Source: Cupriavidus pauculus
GTDB lineage: Bacteria; Pseudomonadota; Gammaproteobacteria; Burkholderiales; Burkholderiaceae
Direction: 5' to 3'
NCBI RefSeq assembly: GCF_022179805.1
Contig: NZ_BPUO01000009.1
Coordinates: 229,881-293,880, forward strand
DNA: 64,000 bases
The notes under the pieces were generated by a model. It worked only from the letters and a program-made list of their open reading frames with translations, was not told where the DNA came from and did no database searches. Below, piece by piece: positions 16,626 through 25,838 of this stretch. The stretch's first letter is position 1; every line of letters starts with the position of its first letter. The position numbers and the translations under genes were made by a program.

Positions 16626-17255
16626 ATGACGTCCTTTTCCAGCGTCGCCGATCTGGCGCGACGCATGTGTATAGACAGGGCAGCGCTGCTTCAGCGGTTC
16701 CGTGAAGCTGGGGTTCTCAAAGCCTCGGCAGACGCGCCGGTTTTTGAGGCAGACGTCGCGGCATTGAGCGCTCACTATCGGACCCTACTCGGCCCGCGGG
16801 CGGTGGAAATCGCTGCTGAAGTGCGTAGAGAGGCGACAGGTGAACGTCCCCGGCGACATCGGGTCGTGCTGGTCGGCCAACTCGGAAAGGATCCGGAAAC
16901 CCGTTACATGCCATCCGGGGATGCCGTCACCAATATCCGGCTTGCCACGACGGACCGGTACCGGCGACTTTGCGAGCAGGCGCTGGAATGCGGCATTCTG
17001 ACTGATCGCACCCGCGCACTCCTCTATCTTGACCTTCTTCTAGGTCGTATCCCTGCGAAACTCCGTTCTCTTTCGGGCGGCCTTCTGCGAGCTTTATTTC
17101 GAGCGGCGATCGACGAGGTGAGCCGCAATCATCAACGTTTATCGCGCCTTTCGCGCTCCAAGTCATTCCGGGCGCGAAATGTCTTGTCTTGCCGAACGGC
17201 GGAGCGGGAATCGTCCGTTCACCCCGCCTTTGCGCCGCCCCGTGTTGTCATCTGA
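16626..17255 (+). pseudogene. Composite ORF: IF2-N-like domain joined to an SSB fragment
   Basis: The first ~60 residues (VADLARRMCIDRAALLQRF, then REAGVLKASADAPVFEADVAAL is continuous with it) look like the small helical N-terminal domain of initiation factor IF-2. Residues ~79-112 switch to the start of a single-stranded-DNA-binding protein (HRVVLVGQLGKDPETRYMPSG, then DAVTNIRLATTDRYR), with no OB-fold beyond this. The remaining ~95 residues look like translated non-coding DNA. This looks like a recombination chimera with plasmid-type ssb sequence, though the first 112 residues could still be expressed. Confidence 0.5.
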
Positions 17256-17266
17256 AGGAGTTTGAT

Positions 17267-17890
17267 ATGACATCGCACCTTTTCTCCGCTAACGCCGCCC
17301 CTCAAGGCGCACCCCTGGTAGAAAAATTGGTCCACGATATCGACGAGCAACTGGAACATACCATTGACGCAGGTGAGCGCGCCCGTGTGATGGCGATTGT
17401 GCGCCAGTGTCTGACAGCAACGCTCGCCAGCGCGCCTGGTGCTGCAACCGATACCGATGGCCGACTCGCCGTGTCATATCTGAAACCCTCGGAAGTCATC
17501 GACCGTGGCCTGGTGGCCATGTCGCAGGCAACGCTGTACCGTGCGGTGGAGGATGGGCGCTTCTATTGCGTCACGCCGCGCGGAAAGGCTATCGGCAAAG
17601 CTTTCCCGGTGTGGCAGTTCGCGCCCCCCGTCCCCGAAATGCTGGCCGCGGTCCTGCAACAGATGAAATCGCTTCCGAGCAGTGAAATCCACGCGTTCTG
17701 GGTAACACCGGTCGACGCGTTTGATGACCTGACGCCGGCAGAGGTGTTGGCGGGTCGGGCATTCGAGACGCGTGCGGCGCTGTCTGCCGTACAGCGTGGT
17801 CATCTTGCGCAAGCTGCCGGGGAACGGCAGGGCAGGGTGATCGCGCAGTTGGCCGCGCTGCCCTCGCGTAGTTCGGACCTAATCAGCTGA
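17267..17890 (+). CDS. Putative antitoxin of the second RES module
   Basis: This 207-aa protein (ATG at 17267, preceded by the ribosome-binding site AAGGAG at a good distance) is not the longer frame from 17189. It has a helical N-terminus, a central SYLKPSEVIDRGLVAMSQATLYRAVEDGRFYCVTP segment (motifs LKPSEVIDRG and SQATLYRAVEDG) that resembles a helix-turn-helix, and a C-terminal DDLTPAEVLAGRAF motif like the toxin-binding end of MbcA/ParS antitoxins. The stop overlaps the start of the RES gene by one base (TGATG). It should neutralise and regulate that toxin. Confidence 0.65.
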   Translation: MTSHLFSANAAPQGAPLVEKLVHDIDEQLEHTIDAGERARVMAIVRQCLTATLASAPGAATDTDGRLAVSYLKPSEVIDRGLVAMSQATLYRAVEDGRFYCVTPRGKAIGKAFPVWQFAPPVPEMLAAVLQQMKSLPSSEIHAFWVTPVDAFDDLTPAEVLAGRAFETRAALSAVQRGHLAQAAGERQGRVIAQLAALPSRSSDLIS

Positions 17891-18588
17891 TGACGAAATT
17901 TGTTCCGCCTCCTGATATCGCAGCAACTCTTCCTCCCCAGGACCGGCTCCGCCAAGCGCTCACTGGTGCGGAGATTATCCTGCCCGCTGGCACGAAAGTG
18001 TTCCGGGCGGTTCGGCATCCCGCCGCAGTGATTCCGCCGTACGTCGAACAAACCTACCGCTTCGGACCGCCCGCGTCATTCGCTGGACCGGACGGTCGTC
18101 ACGCAACCTATTGGATGTACGCGGCCGCAGATCTGACGACCGCGCTATGGGAGTCGAATTTCTGCACAAAGGACGTGACACAGCCTGGCACCTTCCATAT
18201 TTCGGCGGACGTCGCCCAGAAGGGCCTAATTGCCGTCTTTACGCTGCATACTGATGTTAGCGTGCTTGATCTCAACGGCACCGTGTTGAGTAAGCTGGGT
18301 ATCTACGACGAGATACACGGCGACCATAGATGGTGCCAGTGGTTCGGCCTGGATATGTTCGAGGCGCTTGCCGGCTATGCCGGAGACGCTGCGCCGGTGG
18401 GTTTTCGTTACCCTTCGCGCAAGCATAAGAATTATCTCGCCTTGGCGGTTCAGTCCGGGGCGCTGAATATTTGGCGGGCACGCGTGGATATACAGGTGAC
18501 CCGCTTCTCAGAGATGCCGGAGTACCGGACCTTGCTGGCTGACCCGAACTATGCCGATCCGCTTAAGGGCGGCTTCTCGGCGCGCTAA
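17890..18588 (+). CDS. RES-domain toxin, long form
   Basis: This 232-aa RES protein is longer than the one at 4573. It has GTKVFRAVRHP with the first conserved Arg, YRFGPP, TYWMYAAADLTTALWES with the conserved Glu, and the C-terminal PVGFRYPSRKHKNYLALAV segment with the conserved Ser. The expected activity is NAD+ breakdown when not bound by its antitoxin. The gene overlaps the antitoxin upstream and is followed after about 20 bp by the NACHT-like NTPase gene on the same strand, so all three may be one transcript. Confidence 0.8.
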   Translation: MTKFVPPPDIAATLPPQDRLRQALTGAEIILPAGTKVFRAVRHPAAVIPPYVEQTYRFGPPASFAGPDGRHATYWMYAAADLTTALWESNFCTKDVTQPGTFHISADVAQKGLIAVFTLHTDVSVLDLNGTVLSKLGIYDEIHGDHRWCQWFGLDMFEALAGYAGDAAPVGFRYPSRKHKNYLALAVQSGALNIWRARVDIQVTRFSEMPEYRTLLADPNYADPLKGGFSAR

Positions 18589-18608
18589 TCAGATTCAAGC
18601 GTCTCACG

Positions 18609-21600
18609 TTGCGCACAGTGACCAAATCCTCTCCCGAAAGCCCGCGGCGCATCCCTGCCTATATCGCCCGACGCCTGAAGATCGACGGGGTGCATTTGCC
18701 AGAAGCCGAGCTTTCGATGGAAAGCGGACAAGTCACCGTGATCTTGTCTGAGCCGGGGGCGGGAAAGACGACTTTCCTAAACGCTATGGCCGCGCGGCAC
18801 GGGACAAGAACAATACGGGCCAGCGTTGCGCGACATCGTCCCCTGGCGTCCGATCGATTGCTCGTTATCGACGCGTTGGACGAGGTCGCCAGGCAGGACC
18901 CAGGGGCGCTGGACGAGCTGCTCGCCAAGACGATCGAAGCAAGTTCAGGACACGTCGTTCTGGCAAGCCGATCGGCTGAGTGGAGCGAAGCGCAGAGCGA
19001 ACTGATTGTGGAGCTAACGGGAGCTAAGCCGCGCTTTGCCTATCTGATCCCTCTTGATCGCACGGAGCAGGCAGCGATATTTCACTCCCTCTTTCAAGAC
19101 GAGAACTTCGAGACTTTTCTTGACGAAGTTGAGAAGGTTGGACTCGCAGGGTTACTCGGCAATCCCATGTTCCTCTTGCTGTTCGTGGAGGGGTTCATTC
19201 AGGGTGGGCGCCAGCTGCATTCCAAGGCCCGGACGTTCCAGGATGCCGTAGAGCGACTGGCCATTGAGCAGAACCCACGTCCGGCAGAGCAGTATAGGCC
19301 GCCAGTTCGAGAAGCCCTCCGCGTAGCCTCCGAGATGTTCGCAAAGCTACTCCTCGCTGGCGCCTCGGGCGTGGGAACCATTGAGCGGTTGAAAGATGAT
19401 GACTTCCCCTACGTCGCTTCATTGTCGACGCGCAATGATGTCATCCCCGCTGTACTGGACAGTCGGCTCTTCCGCCCGACCGGGGACGTCGCACAACATG
19501 AACCCGTGCACCGCATCATTGCGGAGTACTGTGCCGCGTGCGACTTGAATGCGCGGATTGCGAATCCTCGTTCGCAGGTTACATTGAGCCGGTGCCTGGC
19601 ACTGATCGCTCCGAATGGGGTGGTGCGGGACGATCTGCGCGGATTACTTGGTTGGCTGGCGGCCTTGGGGGCGGAAGCCACACAGGCTGCAATCGTCGAT
19701 CTGGACCCCTACGCAGTGATCGCCAACGGCGACCCGGGGGCACTCACCACGAAGGTAAAGCGACGCCTGCTTCTGGCGCTGCAGACGCTGGCTGATCAAG
19801 ATCCCTATTTCCGGCGTTCGGATGCGTGGCGCAGTTTCAATGCCGCCGGGTTCTTCACGCCTGACATGAGCCCTGAGGTGAACGCCATATTGAGCGGCGG
19901 CCACTCCCACCGAATCGTGGTGCAACTGCTGCTGGAGTTGATAATGGGCGAGCCGATTGTCACGACTTTGGTTACGACGCTCTGCCAACTCGTGTCCGAC
20001 TCGGGTCTAGAGACAGAAACCAGGCGTCTGGCAGCGCATTGTCTGAAAGATCACTCAAAGACAGAATCCATTGAGCTGGCAATGGGGTGTTTGCTCGCAG
20101 AAGGCACTATGGACGGGCTGAAAGTGTTCGGCGATCTGACATCGGAAGCTGCTGTCGAGACGGAGACACTCGTTGCGCTGCTTCGAGGTTGCCAACGGCA
20201 TCTCGATGACGAGAACGCGTGGCTGGATGTCGAGTATCTGTTGAGGCGTACACTGTTCAATGTCACGGATACGCAAGCTCTGGGCGAGGCGCTTTCCACC
20301 TTTGCTGGCTCGATCCAATGTGACTGTACGCCGGAGCACGTTTTCGGATGCCGGTGTCGCGAGGCGCCCAGCCGCATCGCCAGCCTATTGATGGACCGCT
20401 ACTTCGAGCTTGCTGACGGTTCCGTTGTTCCCGAGTTGGTTTGGGGTTGGCTTCAAAATCTGCACTTCGGAACAGGATCGCGACCGCATGACGGGGCAGC
20501 ACTGCGTGCGCTCCAATCCAGCAGCATGTTGCGACGCAGGGTGCAGGAATTGTGTATGGTCGGCGGAGGAAGCACGCCAACGGGTCGCTTCGCGCTGCTG
20601 CGGCACGGTCTTCTGCACCCTGGCCTTTCAATGACCGAAGGGGACACTCACCATCTTGTCGATGCTGCCTTCCGCGCGGGCAATGTGGAAGTTTGGTCTT
20701 CCTTCATTCGCCCCCATCGGAGGCATGGCGATGCGAGATCGGTCGACTCGCTGCGTACCACCATGCGTGGGCACGCAAATCAAAACACCATATTCATGGC
20801 GGCATGGAGTCGGCTGAATCGGTTCTGGCGCCGGGAGACGCCTCGTGATACCCGCATGCGGCGTTTAAGCAATCGAAGCGCCCGACGCAGACAAGAGCGC
20901 GAAGACGATCGATCACGCCATTTGCTCGAGCATCGCTTGCGCATTCAGCGGGGAGAGTCTTGGGGGTGGAACCAAGAGTTCGCCTATAAGTATCTAAACA
21001 AGCCCGAACGGCTGGAAGATTACGAGTTGGCTGAAGACGCGCTAGCCAACGGCATAGACAAGCTTGCGCCATATACGCCAACGCTTGCGGAACTGGCCCG
21101 CGGCGAGAAGACGCACATCGCCATGGTGCTGCAGGCAGGATGCCTAGTGATGTTCAGAAGAGGGCTCTCTCTGGAAGGGCTCGACAAGGACATCTTACTT
21201 GCTGTGAAAACCCAGGCAAGGTTCTCGAACGAATACGGCGAAGGCGAGCGGGAACGCTTTGAAGCCGCGATCGACAGGGTAGTCATGTTTTCCCCGTCCG
21301 AAACCGAAGCCTTTGCTCGTAGTTTCATTGGTGCCTCGCTGAATGCAGAAGGCCCAGATCAATTGTGGTGGCTCTCTGCCGAAGAGCGGTTCCACGGGTT
21401 GGCGGGACCACTCGCTGTCGAATGGCTGTCGGGCTATCCGGATCTACCGCTGCAGAAGTTGGAATCGCTCTTCGAGATCGCGGTACAGTTCGCGCCGCGT
21501 GAGTGGTTAGTTCGCTTTATAGAAGAGCGTTGCGATGCAGTGCTTTCCGCCCGCCCGTCCGCCGACTCACCAGAATCCGAGCACCAGACGTTTTGGTTTT

Positions 21601-22697
21601 TGCGTCATTTTTTCTTTGCAACATCGGACCGGGACGGAATCTGGGATTTGCTGCTACGCGACAAGATGATCGTGCTGGCGCTGGAGCATCGAACCAGTGC
21701 CCTTCAGCGCAGCCGTCACGCAGCATGGCCTCAACTAGACTCGATAAAGGCCTTCCGGGTCCTGAGCGCGCAGGTGACGAACTGGCCGACCGTACCGCTT
21801 CCAAGCCATTGGGGCACGTCATCGCCGCGAAGCGAAACTGCCTACCGCTATCTCCGTGACCTGGTGTGGTTGATTGACCGTGACCACGCGGATCGAAGCC
21901 TGCCTGTGATAGAGCAACTACTGGGAGACGATCGATTCGACCACTTTGAGCAAGACCTGAAGAGCATTCGCACTGCCGCGCTTCGCCGGCGTGCGCTCGA
22001 AGGCTTCTACCCGCCTCGTTTGCCGGATATCTCAGCGATGTTAGAAGCTGGAACGGTTGCTTCCGTCGAAGACATGCGAGCGTTGCTGAAGGAGCAGCTT
22101 GAGTCATTCCAACGTTGGATCGATGGGGCTGAAACCAACCCACGGGAGATGTTCTGGCCAGGTGGCAAGCGAGTGGACGAGAACACCGCGCGCAATCGAA
22201 TCGTAGAGCGTCTTACCGCCCAGCTCGAGGCGCTTGGACAGTCAGTTGTCATTGAACATCATATGTCCAATGACAACCGTTGCGACTTCACCGTGACAAA
22301 GGTTTCGGAAGGAAAACGCCTACTTCTTGTTTGCGAGGTAAAAGGGCAATGGCATCCCGCCCTCTTTACCGCCGCTTCCGAACAGTTGGACGCGCTATAC
22401 ACAACCCACCCTGACGCTGCGCAGCAGGGGGTCTATTTGGTTCTATGGGTTGGAGGACAGGAAAAGATAGCGGGAAGGAAGTCTCATGGAATCGCTAGCG
22501 CGGCAGCGTTGCGCGAGCGTATTGTCGATTCGCTCGACTCTAAGTCGGCGGGACGCTTGGACGTCGTCGTACTCGACCTCGAGAACAAGGTGGACTCCAC
22601 CGTTGAGCGACTCCCCGATGCTCGCAGCCGTCCCGCGTGGTCGACCGCACCTCGTATCGCTGGCCGCCGCGCAGCAACGCCTGAGCGAGATGATTGA
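18609..22697 (+). CDS. NACHT-like STAND NTPase with C-terminal PD-(D/E)XK nuclease motif
   Basis: This is a 1362-aa protein (TTG at 18609; GTG at 18618 is equally likely). Walker A SEPGAGKTT is at residues 47-55, Walker B LLVIDALDE at 84-92 with the acidic tail typical of NACHT/NTPase folds, and a sensor-like LASRS at 118-122. Residues ~350-1180 are helical repeats without motifs, the usual place for a ligand-sensing region. Near the end lie D1226 (NRCDFTV) and E1243-V-K1245 (LLLVCEVKGQW), spaced as in PD-(D/E)XK endonucleases. Known bacterial NACHT/Avs proteins mostly carry the effector at the N-terminus; here it would be at the C-terminus. It probably senses infection and cleaves DNA. Its close position behind a RES toxin gene is unusual. 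Confidence 0.7.
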   Translation: MRTVTKSSPESPRRIPAYIARRLKIDGVHLPEAELSMESGQVTVILSEPGAGKTTFLNAMAARHGTRTIRASVARHRPLASDRLLVIDALDEVARQDPGALDELLAKTIEASSGHVVLASRSAEWSEAQSELIVELTGAKPRFAYLIPLDRTEQAAIFHSLFQDENFETFLDEVEKVGLAGLLGNPMFLLLFVEGFIQGGRQLHSKARTFQDAVERLAIEQNPRPAEQYRPPVREALRVASEMFAKLLLAGASGVGTIERLKDDDFPYVASLSTRNDVIPAVLDSRLFRPTGDVAQHEPVHRIIAEYCAACDLNARIANPRSQVTLSRCLALIAPNGVVRDDLRGLLGWLAALGAEATQAAIVDLDPYAVIANGDPGALTTKVKRRLLLALQTLADQDPYFRRSDAWRSFNAAGFFTPDMSPEVNAILSGGHSHRIVVQLLLELIMGEPIVTTLVTTLCQLVSDSGLETETRRLAAHCLKDHSKTESIELAMGCLLAEGTMDGLKVFGDLTSEAAVETETLVALLRGCQRHLDDENAWLDVEYLLRRTLFNVTDTQALGEALSTFAGSIQCDCTPEHVFGCRCREAPSRIASLLMDRYFELADGSVVPELVWGWLQNLHFGTGSRPHDGAALRALQSSSMLRRRVQELCMVGGGSTPTGRFALLRHGLLHPGLSMTEGDTHHLVDAAFRAGNVEVWSSFIRPHRRHGDARSVDSLRTTMRGHANQNTIFMAAWSRLNRFWRRETPRDTRMRRLSNRSARRRQEREDDRSRHLLEHRLRIQRGESWGWNQEFAYKYLNKPERLEDYELAEDALANGIDKLAPYTPTLAELARGEKTHIAMVLQAGCLVMFRRGLSLEGLDKDILLAVKTQARFSNEYGEGERERFEAAIDRVVMFSPSETEAFARSFIGASLNAEGPDQLWWLSAEERFHGLAGPLAVEWLSGYPDLPLQKLESLFEIAVQFAPREWLVRFIEERCDAVLSARPSADSPESEHQTFWFLRHFFFATSDRDGIWDLLLRDKMIVLALEHRTSALQRSRHAAWPQLDSIKAFRVLSAQVTNWPTVPLPSHWGTSSPRSETAYRYLRDLVWLIDRDHADRSLPVIEQLLGDDRFDHFEQDLKSIRTAALRRRALEGFYPPRLPDISAMLEAGTVASVEDMRALLKEQLESFQRWIDGAETNPREMFWPGGKRVDENTARNRIVERLTAQLEALGQSVVIEHHMSNDNRCDFTVTKVSEGKRLLLVCEVKGQWHPALFTAASEQLDALYTTHPDAAQQGVYLVLWVGGQEKIAGRKSHGIASAAALRERIVDSLDSKSAGRLDVVVLDLENKVDSTVERLPDARSRPAWSTAPRIAGRRAATPERDD

Positions 22698-22998
22698 CAG
22701 TGTGAACTGCGCTGTCTTTTCGCCCGGCCAGATGCTGCAGCCGGAACTCAAGGCTGAAGCTGTAGCCCACCAGGCGTCGCAAGGTGCCTCGCGACCCGGC
22801 TAAGCCCTGACAGAAATATACCGTCTCGCAGCCCCGCATTGCCCGGGCTGAATTCTTACTGCGAAAAGATAAATCGCTTGAAATTAATCCACATTTCAAC
22901 CTGGATGATCTGCACCGACCAGTTTAAATTGGTCAGCACTTTTCCAAACCTTCCTTGAGCACACGCATGTCGAGCGTCGGGGGATGCGGAGCCGGGCT
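22698..22998. other. Convergent gap
   Basis: About 300 bp between the NACHT-like gene and the convergent TatD-like gene. No gene or strong terminator recognised; the stretch 22870-22950 is AT-rich. Confidence 0.5.
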
Positions 22999-23784
22999 CT
23001 AGCATTCGCCTGTACTGAGCAGGGCCTTAAGGTTATGCATCAGTCGCAACCGCATATCTTCGGACGATAGGCCGAAAAGGGACGCCATTTCGTTCACCGC
23101 ATCCCGGACATCGCTGGGACGCACAGGACGTCCCTCATGCGAGACGAAGGGGCCGTCCGTTTCGGTCAGAAGACGCTCTAGCGGTAGGCCTCTGACGAGC
23201 TTGCGGTGCTTCGCCGACCTCAGCATCTCACTATTCACGGAGAAGTAGCAGCCGAGTTCTACTGCGCGGCGGGCGTCATTCGCAGTGCCCGTAAACCAGT
23301 GAAGGACTATGCGTCCGCGATCGGCCGGGAGGGCCGTCTCAATGTGGCCCAATACCTTGGCGACGGCACGGACACTGTGAACGGTGACGACCTTGTTGCC
23401 CTGTTCCGCGCAGGCTCTGAGGATGTGCTCAAACACTTTCTGCTGCGCATCGAAGCTGTGGTAGAAGCGTGGCCCGGCGTCGAGCCCGATTTCGCCAACA
23501 TATCTGGCATCCGCAAGATAGCGCTCCAGGAGTGATAGTTCCCCCCGGCGCTCAGCCACGAGCTGGGGGTGGAGGCCCAAGGCAATGCGCACATGCTTTG
23601 CATCTGCGGCCAGTTCGCGATTGCGCGGCCACGCCTTCGGGGTGGTCGTCACCGCGAGTGTGGCAACCCCTTCTCGGTCGCATTCCGCTATCAGCGCCTC
23701 GTGATCGGGATAGAGATCCAGATGGCAGTGGAAGTCCACCCAGCGTTCTTCAGGTTGTAGTTGTTGGTACTTCGTTCTCGTCAT
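22999..23784 (-). CDS. qatD: QatD-like TatD-family metal-dependent nuclease
   Basis: This 261-aa protein has TatD length and a full metal set: DFHCHLDLYP (HxH), GEIGLD (Glu), VTVHSVRA (His), VLHWFTG (His), and LTETDGPF (Asp). The details LYPDHEALIAEC, TLAVTTTPKAWPRN and ALGLHPQLV are typical of the QatD branch of the four-gene Qat anti-phage system rather than housekeeping TatD. The ATG at 23784 is preceded by an AAGGTG-type ribosome-binding site. QatA (ATPase), QatB and QatC (QueC-like) are not encoded nearby. It is either an orphan left after decay or a component of a different system with the upstream membrane protein. Confidence 0.75.
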   Translation of the reverse strand: MTRTKYQQLQPEERWVDFHCHLDLYPDHEALIAECDREGVATLAVTTTPKAWPRNRELAADAKHVRIALGLHPQLVAERRGELSLLERYLADARYVGEIGLDAGPRFYHSFDAQQKVFEHILRACAEQGNKVVTVHSVRAVAKVLGHIETALPADRGRIVLHWFTGTANDARRAVELGCYFSVNSEMLRSAKHRKLVRGLPLERLLTETDGPFVSHEGRPVRPSDVRDAVNEMASLFGLSSEDMRLRLMHNLKALLSTGEC

Positions 23785-23790
23785 TCATCA

Positions 23791-23812
23791 CACCTTACCG
23801 AATGGCAAGGTG
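23791..23812 (-). promoter_or_regulatory. Palindrome over the qatD-like ribosome-binding site
   Basis: CACCTTACC-GAAT-GGCAAGGTG is an inverted repeat with 8 of 9 arm positions paired, ending 7 bp before the start codon on the minus strand. In RNA it would hide the AAGGTG ribosome-binding site, or it may be an operator. Confidence 0.4.
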
Positions 23813-23862
23813 TTGCACTTCAAATTTGAGGCCGCCCTTACTGATAGGCACAAGACTATCCC

Positions 23863-24045
23863 TTATTTTAAAAGAGTCCTTGTGTCCTCAGATACGTGGG
23901 GCCGCTCCACCTTTGCTCCCGAGACAGATGCCATGGCGATGCCCTGCGTGGCAAACCGCTGCTGCGGACGAGGAAGGCCGGATCGGCCGCCGTTCACAAG
24001 TCCGGTAGCGGGCACCTCCTCGAGTACGAAATGGAGGTCCGCCAT
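23863..24045 (-). CDS. Doubtful 60-aa ORF between two minus-strand genes
   Basis: It sits between the membrane-protein gene and the qatD-like gene in the same direction (gaps of about 56 and 78 bp). It begins MADLHFVLEEVPATGL and has an AAGG a few bases before the ATG. No domain recognised. Position is the only argument for it; it may be a remnant of a lost operon member. Confidence 0.25.
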   Translation of the reverse strand: MADLHFVLEEVPATGLVNGGRSGLPRPQQRFATQGIAMASVSGAKVERPHVSEDTRTLLK

Positions 24046-24101
24046 GGCCTTGAGTGCGAATGCGACGGACTTTCAATATCTCCGGCTCCGCAAATAGTCG
24101 G

Positions 24102-25838
24102 CTACTTTTTATGGGTGGCTCGGTCAAGGCGGACTTCTGACTCATCGATAGCTGGGACCTGAGGTGCGATCGCGGCTCGGATATATCCGGAATAGTTTCC
24201 CTTGTAGGTTCTTGCCTGGGACTTTGTGTATCCCAGAACCTGGTCCTTCGGGACAATCAGTTGGATGCAACGTAAAGCATCTGCTTGCACCGGGTCCGAC
24301 GACTCTAGCTGATCCAGAAGGAGGGGGTCGCACGTCTTGGCTGCGGCGCTTTTACGTCCCATATGTCGGATGGCGATGAGCGTGATTTCGTTGTCAATTG
24401 TCCACCTTGCGTCATCCTTCGTCCTAATTCCCTTAGCTCCATCAGCAGGATCTGGCCGATCTTCAATTAGTAGCTCGAGTATCATGGAATTTCCGAGCCT
24501 ACTTAGCATGTTGACATCAACAAGCGTGATCGGCTGGCTACTCTTAGCTAGGCACGGAACACCGTAAGGGACCAGCGCCGCGCATTGTTGGCTAGAAAGA
24601 GCCAACGTTGCGAACCGTTCGTTACCCAATCCCAGCATCGACACTATCATCTTCGGGAACATCAGCGGGTTACGCGCAAGCAATGGGTAGCTTAGAAGAA
24701 TCAACGCTGCCGTAACCAAGCCAATCATTGCACGGTCCTTCCATTCACGAACGGAGAATGAGGCGCAGTTCAGAAAAATCAGAAAGCTTGAAACGATGAA
24801 GAAATTGCGATACCAATCTTGGCGGCTTCCCATGCTGGCCATGGTGTGCACAACGATGAAAACCACCCCGGAACTAACGAAGAACGCCATCGTTACTAGT
24901 ATTTTCGCGCCGATGAAAGTGGCATCTGCGCGGTCTCCGGCGACCAGATGTAACGCAGGTTTGAAGATGCACACGACGCGAGCGCGTATCTGACGCGGAA
25001 TTAGACGAAGAAGAAGCGTTGCCGACCAGGTCACGGTCGCGACAACATGCTTGAGATATATCAGTCCCAGTGCGATGGCTACAGCGATGATGCCTATCGC
25101 CAAGGACTGATCAAGTGCTCGCAGAAGATAGGGCGTCCAATCGACCTGGGGCTGGTTGTCGACGTGATTGGACGAGTGGATAACCAACGTGTCCGGACCG
25201 TTAGCCCACGCCGCAATTATCAAAATGGTTGTGGTGATACTTCCGGCCAGAAGGCCGAGCAGGGCATTACGGCAACCTTTGACCGCGAAACGATGCCAAT
25301 CAATTAGAACCAACGCCGTAACTGTGGCCAGCGCCAGCGTCAGCGAAGTCCATAGTCTCTCGTTATATGGCGATATAAGGCTTGTATCGGAAAGACTTAT
25401 GATTGCGGCCGTCCAACCTAGTACACTCAGGCATGTAGCTCCCAACACGAACGGGCCACGCACTAGCCGCCGGTAGGCAGTTTTATCATCACCAGTATTG
25501 GAGTCTTCAGGTGCTAACGCGGCGTCAGGGTATACGAGTTCCAATGCCCAACGTGCCGCAAAACCCGCGCACAAACAGTAAAGAACTAGTGCAGCTACCA
25601 CCAGGACGCCAGTCGCACAAACTGCCAGGAGAGTACCGAATAGATCGTTCCAGGTGAAATCGGGAAGATGCCCGATACCCAGCGAGTTGAACAACAGCGT
25701 GATGCCGCCGAGTGTGAGAGACGTACTTGTAAGGACGAGTGAGAACTTCTTCTTGGCACGCCAGTACGCCACAGATGCATATCTTGACATTCGAGATTTC
25801 TTAACTTCAGGTGCCACGGACCATCCTATCAAGGCCAT
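24102..25838 (-). CDS. Polytopic membrane protein of unknown function
   Basis: This is a 578-aa protein, taking the ATG at 25838 rather than a TTG four codons earlier. It has about nine hydrophobic helices between residues ~30 and ~430 (for example TLLAVCATGVLVVAALVLYC, ALLGLLAGSITTTILIIAAW, LAIGIIAVAIALGLIYL) and a soluble C-terminal domain of ~150 residues with Asp/Glu/Lys-rich segments. I do not recognise the family. It is upstream of the qatD-like gene on the same strand. A membrane effector in an anti-phage module is one possibility; a transporter-like housekeeping role is not supported by context. Confidence 0.6.
   Translation of the reverse strand: MALIGWSVAPEVKKSRMSRYASVAYWRAKKKFSLVLTSTSLTLGGITLLFNSLGIGHLPDFTWNDLFGTLLAVCATGVLVVAALVLYCLCAGFAARWALELVYPDAALAPEDSNTGDDKTAYRRLVRGPFVLGATCLSVLGWTAAIISLSDTSLISPYNERLWTSLTLALATVTALVLIDWHRFAVKGCRNALLGLLAGSITTTILIIAAWANGPDTLVIHSSNHVDNQPQVDWTPYLLRALDQSLAIGIIAVAIALGLIYLKHVVATVTWSATLLLRLIPRQIRARVVCIFKPALHLVAGDRADATFIGAKILVTMAFFVSSGVVFIVVHTMASMGSRQDWYRNFFIVSSFLIFLNCASFSVREWKDRAMIGLVTAALILLSYPLLARNPLMFPKMIVSMLGLGNERFATLALSSQQCAALVPYGVPCLAKSSQPITLVDVNMLSRLGNSMILELLIEDRPDPADGAKGIRTKDDARWTIDNEITLIAIRHMGRKSAAAKTCDPLLLDQLESSDPVQADALRCIQLIVPKDQVLGYTKSQARTYKGNYSGYIRAAIAPQVPAIDESEVRLDRATHKK

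Noticed and set aside
18609..22697. Assigning the NACHT-like protein to a named Avs type
   Set aside because: Known Avs types have N-terminal effectors and long sensor regions; domain order here differs, and no search could be run to place it.
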